Shown here piece after piece: positions 1 to 9,715 of a stretch of DNA of 32,500 bases (positions are counted from its first letter, which is position 1; each line of letters starts with the position of its first letter). Both the position numbers and the translations under genes were made by a program. Source of the stretch: Cryptococcus deneoformans JEC21 (Eukaryota; Basidiomycota; Tremellomycetes; Tremellales; Cryptococcaceae); contig NC_006670.1 in the NCBI RefSeq assembly GCF_000091045.1, positions 1,730,701 to 1,763,200 of the forward strand. The letters run 5' to 3'. Under the pieces are notes generated by a model. That model was not told the DNA's origin, made no database searches, and saw nothing but the letters and a program-made list of their open reading frames with translations.

Positions 1-1453
1 ATCTGTTTGAGGGGAGTGGGTTACGGGTACAGGCCGCACTAGTTTGATGGGTACTACCGGTCCAGGCCCTTGGGCGTAGTAAAAGAGGATAAAAAACGAC
101 TGCCATGATCTCAGTAGCCATCTCGGTAATTTCAAGGTCAACTTACCAGTGTTTCTACGGTCAACAGTGTCCACCCAATGACCAGCGGGATGGACCGCAC
201 ATGTTCATTGCTATTATGTCTGGTTGCGCACAAAAGACAGCAAAAGGCGACAAGTCGTGTTGAAAGGGAAACAATCATGGGAAAAGTCTAAACTTGACGT
301 GAGATATGTTGATTGCGTGACTAACAAACAGGGGCCGGCCCACCTTGAAAGCATGCTTTTTCTCCGCTTCATTTCTCGCTTGCTCGGGCCAGAGATCGAA
401 AAGGACCCATAGGAGCATGGCGAGGTTACAGCTTGTAGACGTTACGATGAGGGAAGATGGGATAAACTCTTTTATGTCCGCTTCGCCTCCGTTCATATAC
501 CAGTTCCAGCCTGCCGATACATGTTAGCGTACTAAAAATCAACGGAATTGATCTTGAGTCGCCCTTACACATTGTTTGTTGGGAAAGGCCAGAAACCCAG
601 GTGAGGATCCATAACGCGCACTTCATCCTCCAGTAACGCCTGCCCAACTCTGGGACGGCCACTTCGGGATCGCCCTTGGCAATCTGCTTCCCACGGGTCA
701 GAGCCGATCCCCAGGCTTCCATTTGCGCTCGATGGTCAGATCTACGGAGTGCGTCGTCTACCGCAGGCTGACAGCTGGAACAAACAGGGGGGTAGCGAGC
801 GTGAAGGGAAGAAAGGTAGTCGGAAAAGTTGGCGTAAAGTGTAGGATAAGAAGGGTCCTATACAGTATAAGGGTGAGATCTGAACAGAAGAGGAAACTGT
901 TTTTAAAAAAAAAGGACTTACGTCCTCATCCGGCAGATAATTGGCCAACAAGTTCATGACCAGCGTCTGGTTCGTCAGGCAATTCCGACAGAATGGCGAA
1001 GTTGACGATGATGCGGTCGGTAAATGGCTTGACGAAGGTTGGGCTGGTAGTCCGGGGAGAATGTCAGCAGAGCAGACTGAGAAGAGCATATGGCTATATC
1101 TATAGCTTACCTCGCAGAGCAAAGGACTTGGAGTTGAACGTCGAGTTGTGCATAGCTGGGAGGTCAGACATCATCTCTCCGGCCTGTTGCCAGATGTCAG
1201 AAAGCCATCGTCGGGGATCTTTGGCTGGGGGGGCCAGCACGAGAAGGATACGCACAGCGTCACGAATGTTCCAGCATCCACATCGCTCGCACTGCCAATT
1301 CCACTTGGTACCGGGTTCTGCGATGCGTTCCTTGCCCTTTCTGCCGGGCGAGGCGGGCGGGGGCACATGGGCGCGAGGGGGAAGGAGGGCAGGGGAGAGG
1401 CAGAAGAAGCACTGTACTGGTTGTGGACGGGCGGACGGGCGGAGGAAGGGCAT
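1..1453 (-). CDS. ima1: Ima1-type inner nuclear membrane protein (3' end outside window)
   Basis: Ima1/NET5-family proteins sit in the inner nuclear membrane and connect chromatin or LINC complexes to the envelope. Model: complement of join(<1..99, 147..287, 344..510, 569..857, 922..1043, 1111..1183, 1256..1453); all junctions keep frame. The N-terminal Ima1 domain is clear: a CxxC pair (VQCFFCLSP, then CERCGCWN), the segment SDLPAMHNSTFNSKSFALR, then FCRNCLTNQTLVMNLLANYL, and LHARYPPVCSSCQPAVDDAL. Four Cys-containing motifs are thus intact. Hydrophobic helices follow in exons 4-7, with IKLVRP after the last one, as expected for the multi-pass part. Start chosen at 1453 (MPFLRPSARPQP) because it is the nearest ATG before the first CxxC; ATGs at 1474 and 1519 are in frame and cannot be excluded. 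Shares a 123-bp divergent promoter with TFB5. The exon 4 donor (568) is the least certain junction. Confidence 0.85.
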
Positions 1454-1576
1454 GTGCAAAGAGGAAAGAATCATGGGCGGAGTGGAAAGGTGAACCAAAC
1501 GAAAAGCCGCAGCTTCCAACTCGTCTTGTCATGTTTTCTTCCGCCCGCATCTCCTCGGCATCTCCATACAACATCC
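1454..1576. promoter_or_regulatory. Short divergent promoter, ima1 / TFB5
   Basis: Only 123 bp separate the two start codons, which point away from each other, so the genes must share promoter DNA and their 5' leaders probably overlap. I see no convincing TATA box. The interval is mixed in composition, with a pyrimidine-rich stretch before the TFB5 start. Confidence 0.55.
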
Positions 1577-1989
1577 ATGAGCGCAGACAGCTACAACGTC
1601 AAGATCACCTCGGGCGTCCTCGTCACCTGGTACGCTGCCCCCCGCCTACCCCCTCCCAGCCCGCGCTAACCGCCCCACAGCGACTCGGCCGCAAAGCAGA
1701 TCTTGCTGCATTTGGACTCGATGCGGGACGGTCCCCACAAGTTTGTCATCCGTGACGGTCAGTTGCAGTTTGTGCCTGTCAAGATGATGCAAGAGGCTCA
1801 TACACGCTGCAGTTGACGAGAACCGTGTGATGGTCAAAAAGGAATACGTCGAAATGCTCAAAGACGAGCTTCAAAACGAGGTGTGACATTCTTCTGAAAA
1901 CAGATATATACATCCCGAAACCAACCGATCAATACTAATTTACATTGTAGCTGGAGAAAAATACATATATTCAAGACCCTGACATATGA
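1577..1989 (+). CDS. TFB5: TFIIH subunit TFB5 (TTDA/GTF2H5 family)
   Basis: TFB5 is the smallest core TFIIH subunit. It binds and stabilises p52/Tfb2 and stimulates the helicase during nucleotide excision repair and transcription initiation. Model: join(1577..1629, 1681..1757, 1813..1880, 1951..1989), 78 aa, the usual size for this family (about 70-75 aa). The family pattern is present in order: GVLVTCDSAAKQILLHLD (like GVLVECDPAIKQFLLYLD), KFVIRDVDENRVMVKK, and EYVEMLKDELQNELEKNTY. Four exons in about 410 bp is dense. The last intron (1881-1950) has a branch-site-like tactaat just before its TAG acceptor, and splicing it out replaces an early stop with the conserved C-terminus. Head-to-head with ima1 and tail-to-tail with the histone deacetylase gene (119 bp between stop codons). 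Confidence 0.93.
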
Positions 1990-2108
1990 CCCCTTGCTTC
2001 ATTCGACTCTGTTCCTATCATTCGCCTGCAAGTTTCTCGATTCCATAGTCTGGCCACGTCCCTTTCCCCCCCCAAAATAGGGAGTAGCACACCATGAGCA
2101 GCCCCATA

Positions 2109-4841
2109 CTAGTGACCGCCGGAGATGTGATGTAAAAGCTCGGTAGGGGTCGCGGTGGGACTGTATGCAACAGTCTCTAAAGGCGGGGGTCGAGCTTGTG
2201 TTTCGGCATCGAGACGGGGTTGGCATGATTGCTGGGGTGGTAAAACGGGGTCGGGTCGTTCGGCAGTATCGGTAGTAGTAGTAGGGCGGGCGGGAATGCG
2301 GAGGATGATCTTGGGTAGTGAAGTAGTCGTTGGGGTCGTCTGGATGGAAGGCGGGGACGGAGACTTGGACTTGGATTCCTGTACCTTTGGTGTGGATGCA
2401 CTCTCTCCCAGCGACATTTTCGTCATGTCTTTGACAGCTTGTTCAATCCAGTCTCCCATTTCGTTCTCTCCGCCCACATCCGTTTTCACAGAGGATTGTG
2501 CGCCGAGCGTCTCATCCGTGGTGGGTGCTGTATCGATATGGAATGGGAGCACTGTGCTACTCTCTGGATTCACAGAAAATGTGCCTGTATCAGTGGGCTG
2601 CGAGGGGATCTTGAGCTTGGATGGTGCCGGCGTCACACCCCCGGCGGCGGCCCTTGCCCTGTTGCCCCTTTTCGCCCCACCGTAGCCAGGCGTGTTATCT
2701 ATGCTCGCTGCACCAGACTCATCAGCCTTTTTCCTATCGCGCAGGGTCATCCTCGTCGTCCCCATGGGAGTATTTGTAGCCGTACTCCCCACTGAATCCG
2801 GGCAAGTCGTCCCTTCAAAATGGGCGAGGAGAGAGTGCGTTCGGGAGAGATGGGGTTGTGAAGCAAACTCTGCTGGAAGAGGGGCAAGCTTGCCTCCTCT
2901 CTTCTTTTTGGTTGCCTTTTCCAGCTAAATCACTCGTGAGCCCAAAATATTCTGAAAGATGTAAACAGTCGGGGGGGCCTACACTGATCAACTCTTTTTC
3001 AGCCCACCATTCATCACATCCTTCAGGCAAAGACCCTCTCATTCCCACAATGTGACCCATGGCTGCACTCGTCAATGCTCGATCGCTGTAACCGCCTTCC
3101 AACACGGAGACAACCTTGCCCTCTGTGTATTTGTCCGCAAAAGCCGCAATATCACGCGTATACCTCGAATAGAACGAAACCTTGCAAACGTTTGCCGTCA
3201 GCTTTTTACGTGGTTCACCATGTGTGTCATTGCCCAACTCACAGGTACTCGGCGATCATGCCGCTGCATTCCTTGATGTTCCCATTCACAAGCATCGAAT
3301 CCTGCGCTTATGAAAACAATGGTTCTCTCTGGGTCCGCCTCGGTCTGTTCCATAAATACTTTGGCCTTGTCCAAGAGTGCAAGGTATAGAGGGTAGATTC
3401 GGTCGTAGAAATCGGCTTCCGAGCTGTATGGTTTAAGATGGATGTTTTCGCTGTAAGACAAGTTGTGCCGGGAGTGAGCTCGATAGTCTGATGAATACAA
3501 GTCGGGACTGGAATTGAGAACGAAAACGCACATGTACTGCCCATGAGCAGCTAGAGAGATTGAGGCGTCTCGAATGAGATCAAGATCACCATCCTGCCCG
3601 AGGGTTTTGAGCTGTCTAATCTAGTATCAGTGATTTGACGTACCTCGCACGGATAGCTGTACTATTGTGGGTAAGCGCCCATCTACGGATCTTCTTCCAG
3701 ACGGACTCACAATGTCATGCACCGATCCATAGAATGCCTTCCAGCCTCTTCTCCTTCTCCCTCCTTGTCCTGTTATCGGTGGCTTTCCAGCCTTGACCTG
3801 TAGATCATCTGCATAAGAAGCTGCGTTGAGGGGCATGATGAGCGCTTGAGTGCCGTTACCGTGGTGGAGATCGAAATCAATGATAATCGCGCGATCAATG
3901 TCGTGCTGGAGGTAGCCTAACACAACGTCAGTCTGGGACGGGTCGCAAGGGATTGAATCAATGGATACCATGCAGAGCGCCAATGACCACGTTGTTGACA
4001 TAGCAAAACCTAATAGCGATGAGATGCGCGCAGGCCCACACAAAGAGAGTGCTTACCCCGAGGGTGCATCTTCGCCGCAGTGGTGACCGGGTGGTCTTAT
4101 AGCACAGAACGCTTTCGTGAACAGCGCGTCTGCAGGACCCTCAACAGGGGGCGTAGACGGCTCCTCCTTCACAGGTACCTGTTTTGTCTTTTGCACAACA
4201 TGATCTACCGCTTGGCAGACCGTTTGGATCTAGTTTGCATCAGGTCTCGACTGGCAGATATCGTCAGGTACTCGAGAAAAAAAAAAACTTACAGCGCCCT
4301 CGATGGCAACGATACTTCCCGGGCCAAGGTAAAGATCTCCAGGGTTCAGTCCCAGCCCGTCTGGTATTTCGCACCCCGTCTGCTTGATTCTCTCCGCCGC
4401 CTCGTTGGCCCATTTGACCAGATCCCTAAGATAGCCGGACGAGGGGAAGCCCGCCCCGGACGGGCCCGTGGACCCTGGCCCGATATACGGAAAGGGCGCC
4501 TCGGGGACGGGCGAGTGGGCGAGCTGGACTGCCGGGTGGTGCAGCAGGACACTGCCCGGCCTGGGCGGCGGGGGCGGGGCGGGCACGAGGTGGAGCTGGG
4601 CGGTGGGCTGGGCGCGGGACAGGAGGGAGAGGGAGGAGAGCAGGCTGGCGAGGTCGTGTGGCGGCTGGGGAGCGGGTGCGGCCTGCTCGAGCCTGGCGAC
4701 GGCAGCAGCGACGCCGAGGAGGACGGCGCGGAGGCGTTCTGGGCGCTCGAATACGTGGGCGGCGTTTGGATGGCGGATGTACCTGTGCTGGAGACAGGCG
4801 GGCTGCACGAAGAGGCCGAGGGGGCCGTCGGCGGGGGACAT
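2109..4841 (-). CDS. HOS3: HOS3-like histone deacetylase
   Basis: Zn-dependent class II-type deacetylase of the fungal Hos3 group, predicted to remove acetyl groups from histone lysines. Model: complement of join(2109..2924, 2983..3180, 3243..3450, 3532..3593, 3644..3661, 3711..3916, 3969..4009, 4057..4229, 4293..4841), 756 aa. Visible motifs: HRYIRHPNAAHVFERPERL near the N-terminus, RPPGHHCGEDAPSG (228-241, catalytic His pair), GFCYVNNV, DFDLHHGNG (268-276, Zn ligands D270 and H272), ISAGFDACEWEHQG (Zn ligand D402), RRVPVSFYSRYTRD and LEGGY (446-450). All catalytic residues are intact. Residues 486-756 are low-complexity Ser/Thr/Pro, without a recognised domain. Exon 5 is an 18-nt microexon encoding YSYPCE, a conserved active-site segment. 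Start: ATG at 4841; the frame stays open upstream, with further ATGs at 4976 and 5063, but these lie in the duplicated promoter. Head-to-head with the bromodomain gene. Confidence 0.92.
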
Positions 4842-5006
4842 GGCGGTGGGCGAAAGTGGAGAGCCGCGAAAAGATGTCAACAAATCCCGCGCCCGCGTCT
4901 CCTTTTCCTCTTCTCCAGTTCTCGCACCTCGCCATACACCTGCATTATCCTCTTCTCCAGTCCTCTCGCCCGCCATACAACTCGCATTACGCCGCTTCTC
5001 CACGCC
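4842..5006. promoter_or_regulatory. Divergent promoter between HOS3-like and RSC4-like genes
   Basis: 165 bp between two start codons pointing outwards. On the + strand it is strongly pyrimidine-rich and carries an imperfect 42-bp tandem duplication (annotated separately) that occupies about half the interval. One gene removes acetyl marks and the other probably reads them, so co-regulation is an attractive inference, but the sequence alone does not show it. Confidence 0.55.
4907..4990. repeat. Imperfect tandem duplication, 2 x 42 bp
   Basis: Copy 1 (4907-4948) and copy 2 (4949-4990) both begin with CCTCTTCTCCAGT and share a central GCCATACA and a terminal GCATTA. They differ by a few substitutions and small compensating indels. 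The array lies entirely between the HOS3-like and RSC4-like start codons and ends 16 bp before the latter. CT-rich direct repeats of this kind may be duplicated transcription factor sites or core-promoter initiator tracts. Confidence 0.75.
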
Positions 5007-7579
5007 ATGCCCGCCACCCGCCACACACCCTCCCCCGCGCCACCCCAGCCGGCCGCAGAGCACCCCGCCGACCCCGCCGCCCCGCCGTCAGACCAACGAG
5101 CCAAGAAGAAGCGCCTCGGCGTCGACCCCAGCCTCATCATTGCAGAGGGAGGCAGGTCCAAGCGAAGACGTACGCCGTCCCCGCAGCCGGAGCAGCAGGA
5201 ACACGTAGATCCGGATCCCAGAGACTCGGCGCGGGCAAAAGAATTGGGCATGGTCATCTATGAAAGAATCATGGGTTCAAAAACCAAAGAGTAAGCTCAA
5301 GCTCCGTCCACCCGTCCCGTCTCTCTCCCGTTCTTTCCCGCGTACACACCGTGCTCACAAAGGCCCTGGCAGTGGCGAATCCATGTCCCAGCCTTTCGTA
5401 AAGCTTCCCAGCAAGGTGAGACGCGACGCGACGCGTACTGTTTACATACATTACACGAGCAATATCACTTATTAGCTGTTGGCAGAGGTCGTTTCCGGAC
5501 TACTATGAAACCATCAAACATCCCATGAGCCTCGAGATGGTCAAGACCAAGCTCGATGCGCAGGATTATCAGACGCTGAAAGAGGTCGTTGCCGATATCG
5601 GCCAGATATTCAACAACGCTAAACGATGTAAGTCATCCATGCGGCGCCCATGCACAGTGTTTGACATGGGCTGCAGATAACATGAGAGAGTCTCTGCTAT
5701 TCCAATGGGCTAAAAAGCTTCATGTATGTACTCTCACGAGGTCGTTACTTCCGTTGATCCTTTTTTTCAGAAAATGACCCGACTCTATTATGCCGAAAAG
5801 ACCAACCCAGACAAACATGGAGACGATTCTGAATCCGATGCCGAAGGAGAACACCATCCCACCTCCCGGGCGGGCACATTACAGCCTGATGCCGATGGCA
5901 GTACACATGGCGAAGAGGGAAGCCAATGGTCAAAGCGGAAGAAGGGACCATATGCGATCAAGGAAGGCCCGACAGTCTACAAACTGATCAAGCCTGTTTT
6001 GAAATCGGTCAAAGAGGCCAAATCGAACGAGTAAGTCTCGCAAATGTTGCCTGCAGGGCACGAACTGATGGCGAATGGTGCAAGTGGGAGCGGCAGGGAT
6101 ATTTCAGCCATCTTTATGGAGCTACCAGATCGAAAAGACATACCCGACTATTACAGGACCATCAAGAACCCAATATCACTGGAAGAAATTGAGGTATGCT
6201 TGCCATCGCAATCCCCTAAATGAATATGTGTCTGACATTCGTGCAGACAAAGCATGCAGGAAGACGGTACGACTCATGGGAAGAGTTCTTTGATGATATG
6301 GAACTCATGTGCAATAACGCCATGGAGTACAATGCCGATGGGAGCGACGTCTTTCAGGATGCTCAGCAGATAATGGTGCGTTTTTTTTCTTTCCTTTTCC
6401 TTCTTTTTTGTACACGCAGCTGATCGCTCTCGCCCAAAGGGTATTCTCGCATATCACCGCGAACAAATCCATTATCGTCTTACCCTTCCGCCGGGCGTCA
6501 AACCTTCTCGCTCGGGACAGAGGCCATCTAATGTCGCCTCTCTCCAAGCTGAAGGTATGCAAACTACCTATTCGGCCTCTCCTAGTTATTCTCGTTCGCC
6601 TGCCATTGGACATACGTCCTTACCCATGGCAACACCGAGTCCCATGGCTGGCGCTATCGCTCATCACCAGTACCCATCACACTCACATCAACAGCAGCTC
6701 CAGCCCAAGTTTCAACAGCATGTCCCGGCGCCTTCTCCCCATTCTATCCAGTCGCAAGTTTATACCCCAGTCCCACATCAGATCCCTCATACGCCGTCAC
6801 CTGCCACTACCTCCACTTATTTACCTGCCCTCCCTCCGGGAGTGGTCACCGAAGAAGTGGTCGCGTCTCTCGACCGATACCCACTGTACGAGCAACAAGC
6901 CTGGCAGGCGAGCTTACCACCCCATGCCCTGTCAGTTCTCAGACAGATGGCAACCAACGTAGAGATGCGGAAGAGGGCTGTAGCAGCTGCTGCCATGGCC
7001 GGGCAGCAAGGGTATCTGCCCCAAGGCAATGTCCATATGGATGCTTCAAGACCGTCATTGATACATCAGGCTCAAGTGCATGCGCAAGCTCAAGTGCAAG
7101 CTCAGGCTCAGGCTCAGGCGCAAGCACAAGCACAAGCCCAGGCGCAAGCCCAAGCAGCTTCCCGCACTCACACTCCTGTCGACAGACCACCCCCCCCGCC
7201 GCCTGTCATCAAGTATATCGACTTTAGCTTCAGCCGTCCGGACAGTCCTAGCTCCAACGAGCGCGAAACTATCCGGTTACAGAACCAAAGGGGCGTCGTC
7301 ACCCATTGTATCATGCTAGATAAACAGACAAGCGAGGTCGAAGTGGTCGCCTACCCCGACCTGTCATCGTTGCCGTCTCACGCGCCAGACGCCGACATGG
7401 TTCTCAAACTCAATAACACACCCATTGCGTCGAATGAGCCCGTCTTGGGGCGGGATGATCAACAGGCGGCTATGAAATGGAAGGTGGTCGTGCCGCTGAC
7501 CAAGGTGGATAATAAAATTGAGATCAGTACTGGAAAGACGGAAGAGCAGGGTAGTACGATTTATTTGAGTCGACAATAA
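5007..7579 (+). CDS. RSC4: Tandem bromodomain protein, RSC4-like chromatin remodelling subunit
   Basis: Probable subunit of an RSC/PBAF-type SWI/SNF remodeller, reading acetyl-lysine on histone tails. Model: join(5007..5290, 5373..5415, 5486..5627, 5677..5723, 5771..6030, 6085..6193, 6247..6375, 6440..7579), 717 aa. Bromodomain 1 spans about 95-172 (SQPFVKLPS, FPDYYETIKHPMSLEMVK, Asn of the YN pair at 158). Bromodomain 2 spans about 259-345 (FMELPDRKDIPDYYRTIKNP, NNAMEYN with Asn 324). The N-terminus is basic with a KKKR/KRRR signal-like stretch. After bromodomain 2 comes a Pro/Gln/Ser-rich linker, an Ala-Gln repeat (548-578), and a conserved-looking C-terminal block from VIKYIDFSFSRP (about 593) to the end. 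The last intron acceptor was set at 6439 because it restores frame and lies about 15 nt after a CTGAT branch site. No BAH domain is present, which argues against Rsc1/2. Convergent with the next gene (158 bp). Confidence 0.85.
7067..7159 (+). repeat. In-frame Ala-Gln dipeptide (6-bp unit) microsatellite
   Basis: An imperfect run of hexamers (gctcag / gcgcaa / gcacaa types) encodes about 15 consecutive Ala-Gln or Val-Gln pairs inside the RSC4-like gene. Synonymous variation between units suggests selection for the dipeptide or age, rather than a fresh slippage event. Length variation by whole units would keep frame. Confidence 0.85.
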
Positions 7580-7737
7580 AATGAGGCCTGGTAAGCCTGG
7601 TTGCATAAAAGTGATTGTACGTTGTGTACGTGGGATTGTTTTTATATTTTTGGGGGGCTAGGGGAGGAAAAGATTGAATATGAATACGCGTTATGGAATT
7701 CAACTCTGAAGCTTCAAAGAGAGACTTTCCCGCTGCC

Positions 7738-8982
7738 TTAACAAACATGTTCAACCTTACCGCCATCGCCGCTAGGTTCTCCAAGATCCCTAGCCACCCG
7801 TCTGTTGAAAAGCTCCATCATCATGCCAAACAGCGAACGGCTTAAAGCGGCGTCCCATCGGCCCTTGGAGGATTCGTCACGGATAAAGGCATGTTGGGCC
7901 TGTACTTCGAGAAAAGTAAAAGTGACGTTGGCGGCATCCAGAGTATCTCGAATCAGAGAACGGCCGTCGCGGTCGACGTGGGTATCCTATGGTAGGGCCA
8001 ACCCGGTCAGCGAAAGTGTGAATGATCAAAAGGTTAAGAGGCGGAGGGGGGATACTTGCTTGTTTGCCAAAGACCATGGCAACCTCGCCCTTGCCTGTCA
8101 AATCGCCTTTTCTAATCTTTTTGAGAGTATCGTCCGATTTGCCTTTACCAAGAGTAGCCGAGTGCACGCTACGATGTTTTTGAAAAAAAAGCTCAGTATT
8201 CATTTATGGTACGATTATAGGTTCAGTCCTCACTCGGTTGCAAAGTAGCAGAATGTAGCTTGTACCCGGGGATCAAAAGCGCACTGCATTTGTCACTCCC
8301 AGTTTGTTTCGATACTCGTTAATACAAGGGCGGGAAAGCATAACTTACGCGCAAGGCCAGGTGCCCGCCGAGGCACATCCCGGTAGAAGCTATCCTCCCT
8401 GTGCAGTTGGGAAGAGACGCCAGAAGATCAATCGACAGAGTAGCATCTTCGTCATACGCCTCAACTGTCTTCTCGACCTAACAGGAAATGGGTGATTGAG
8501 CGCACAGTTCTTGCATTTGACTCAAATCGGCTGATATGGTGGAAAAAAAAGGGCCTACCTTGTAACAGTTTCCACGATCGGTGCCTTCAGAGTCGTAGGG
8601 AATGGGTTCCGGGCCTTCAAATTCATGGAACGAAGAAGGAAGAGCAACTATATATCCTTCACTCGCAATGTTGCTAGCGAACCTATAAAAGAATAGAATG
8701 TCAGTTTGAAACCATCTCCCGGAGCTATTAGCCATTGCCCAACGAGGACGAACCTCTCGACAGGACCCGTCACCTGGTAGATCTCGGAGAAAACCACGCC
8801 TATTTCGAATTGTTGAGTTTATAGCCCATGCTTGTAAATGAGCTTGAAGGGGACAACTTACATCCAGGGAATCTGGCCTTGGGGTATCCGGGCAAGCTAG
8901 GCTCCACCAGGTAGATACGGATGGTACCAGTTTTGCCATTAGCAGTGGTTGGTACGTCTCTGTAGGAGGTCTTGATCAACAT
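7738..8982 (-). CDS. Dienelactone hydrolase family protein (alpha/beta hydrolase)
   Basis: Small cytosolic alpha/beta hydrolase of the carboxymethylenebutenolidase type; the true substrate is unknown. Model: complement of join(7738..7986, 8060..8168, 8234..8283, 8349..8477, 8559..8682, 8754..8799, 8862..8982), 275 aa, normal for the family. Motifs in order: VVFSEIYQVTGPVERFA, GYIVALPSSFHEFEGPEP, EGTDRGN, the nucleophile elbow GMCLGGH (Cys132), VMVFGKQ|DTHVDRDGR (Asp194) and VQAQHAFIRDESSKGRWD (His225). The Cys-Asp-His triad is complete, so the enzyme should be active. The intron at 7987-8059 must use a GC donor (CAA|GCAAGT) to join FGKQ to DTHVD in frame; the nearby GT (8055) would shift frame and destroy the Asp and His motifs. 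Start ATG at 8982 immediately precedes a short, family-like N-terminus. Head-to-head with the DM9 gene, 733 bp away. Confidence 0.9.
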
Positions 8983-9715
8983 GCTGAGATGTGAGAAGGT
9001 ATGTGCGAGGTGAGAGTATGTGACCAAAGTTATTAGATTCAGTCTATGATAGTACGTACCGTCCACCCAGTCGGTCCGTCGCGTTCGCCGGCCCCATCAT
9101 ACGTCGGGCTTGGTTTCGGCGATATGTTACGCGTGGCACTTGCTAGCTGGTTTAGGAACAGATAAGATAACAATAGACGATTGGCCTCTTGATTAAAAGA
9201 ATTCGCCACCCCTTTACAGCTGATAATAATTTATTGCAGAGCACATGTACTTTTATCCGGATTGAATTGTAGCTAAAATCCACGAAACCCCAATAGTTTG
9301 GTAACTGAACTGTTATGTGATCTCCTCGCTCAATAACAGTTGACTCTTGACGAGCCACGACCAGCCGCCTCCAACTTAATCTTCCTGATACACTTCTCTT
9401 CGAGGAGAGAAGGACCTCAAGTCCAAAGTATACAGATCTGATTGGAGGAGGCGTCCAATGCAGCTACTACGAGACAGGTTCTGCATGCGTGGAATATCGA
9501 GTAAATGTGAGTACGTAAGATGATTGTAGAATTGTCACTAATAACGGGTGTCGATCAGGCGCTGTGCCTGACATGGGTGAAACACCGCATCTTGATTTGT
9601 CTCGGCGACATGGCCTGCTCCATCTCCATTCTTTCCTCAAACCTCTTCCCGACAAATATATCATTATACATATCTACTCCGCCACGACCCGCCACACCAC
9701 CTATATTACGACACC
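8983..9715. other. Intergenic, divergent promoter region
   Basis: 733 bp between the hydrolase start (-) and the DM9 gene start (+). I find no spliced gene or RNA gene. One compact inverted repeat is present at 9393-9412 (CTTCTCT ... AGAGAAG, perfect 7-bp arms, 6-nt loop). Short open frames here have no coding character. Confidence 0.6.

Noticed and set aside
4080..5006. Long + strand open frame running into the RSC4-like gene
   Set aside because: It is antisense to exons 1-2 of the deacetylase, GC-rich and without motifs. Only the part from 5007 onwards matches the bromodomain gene.
4842..5063. N-terminal extension of the deacetylase (ATG at 4976 or 5063)
   Set aside because: Open frame, but it crosses the promoter duplication, and the 5063 start overlaps the coding exon of the divergent gene. 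The conserved domain begins shortly after 4841.
6420..6520. Alternative splicing of the RSC4-like gene with a 7-codon exon (6420-6440) and a second intron
   Set aside because: It also keeps frame, but the simple acceptor at 6439 has a better branch-site distance and leaves a well-behaved coding frame.
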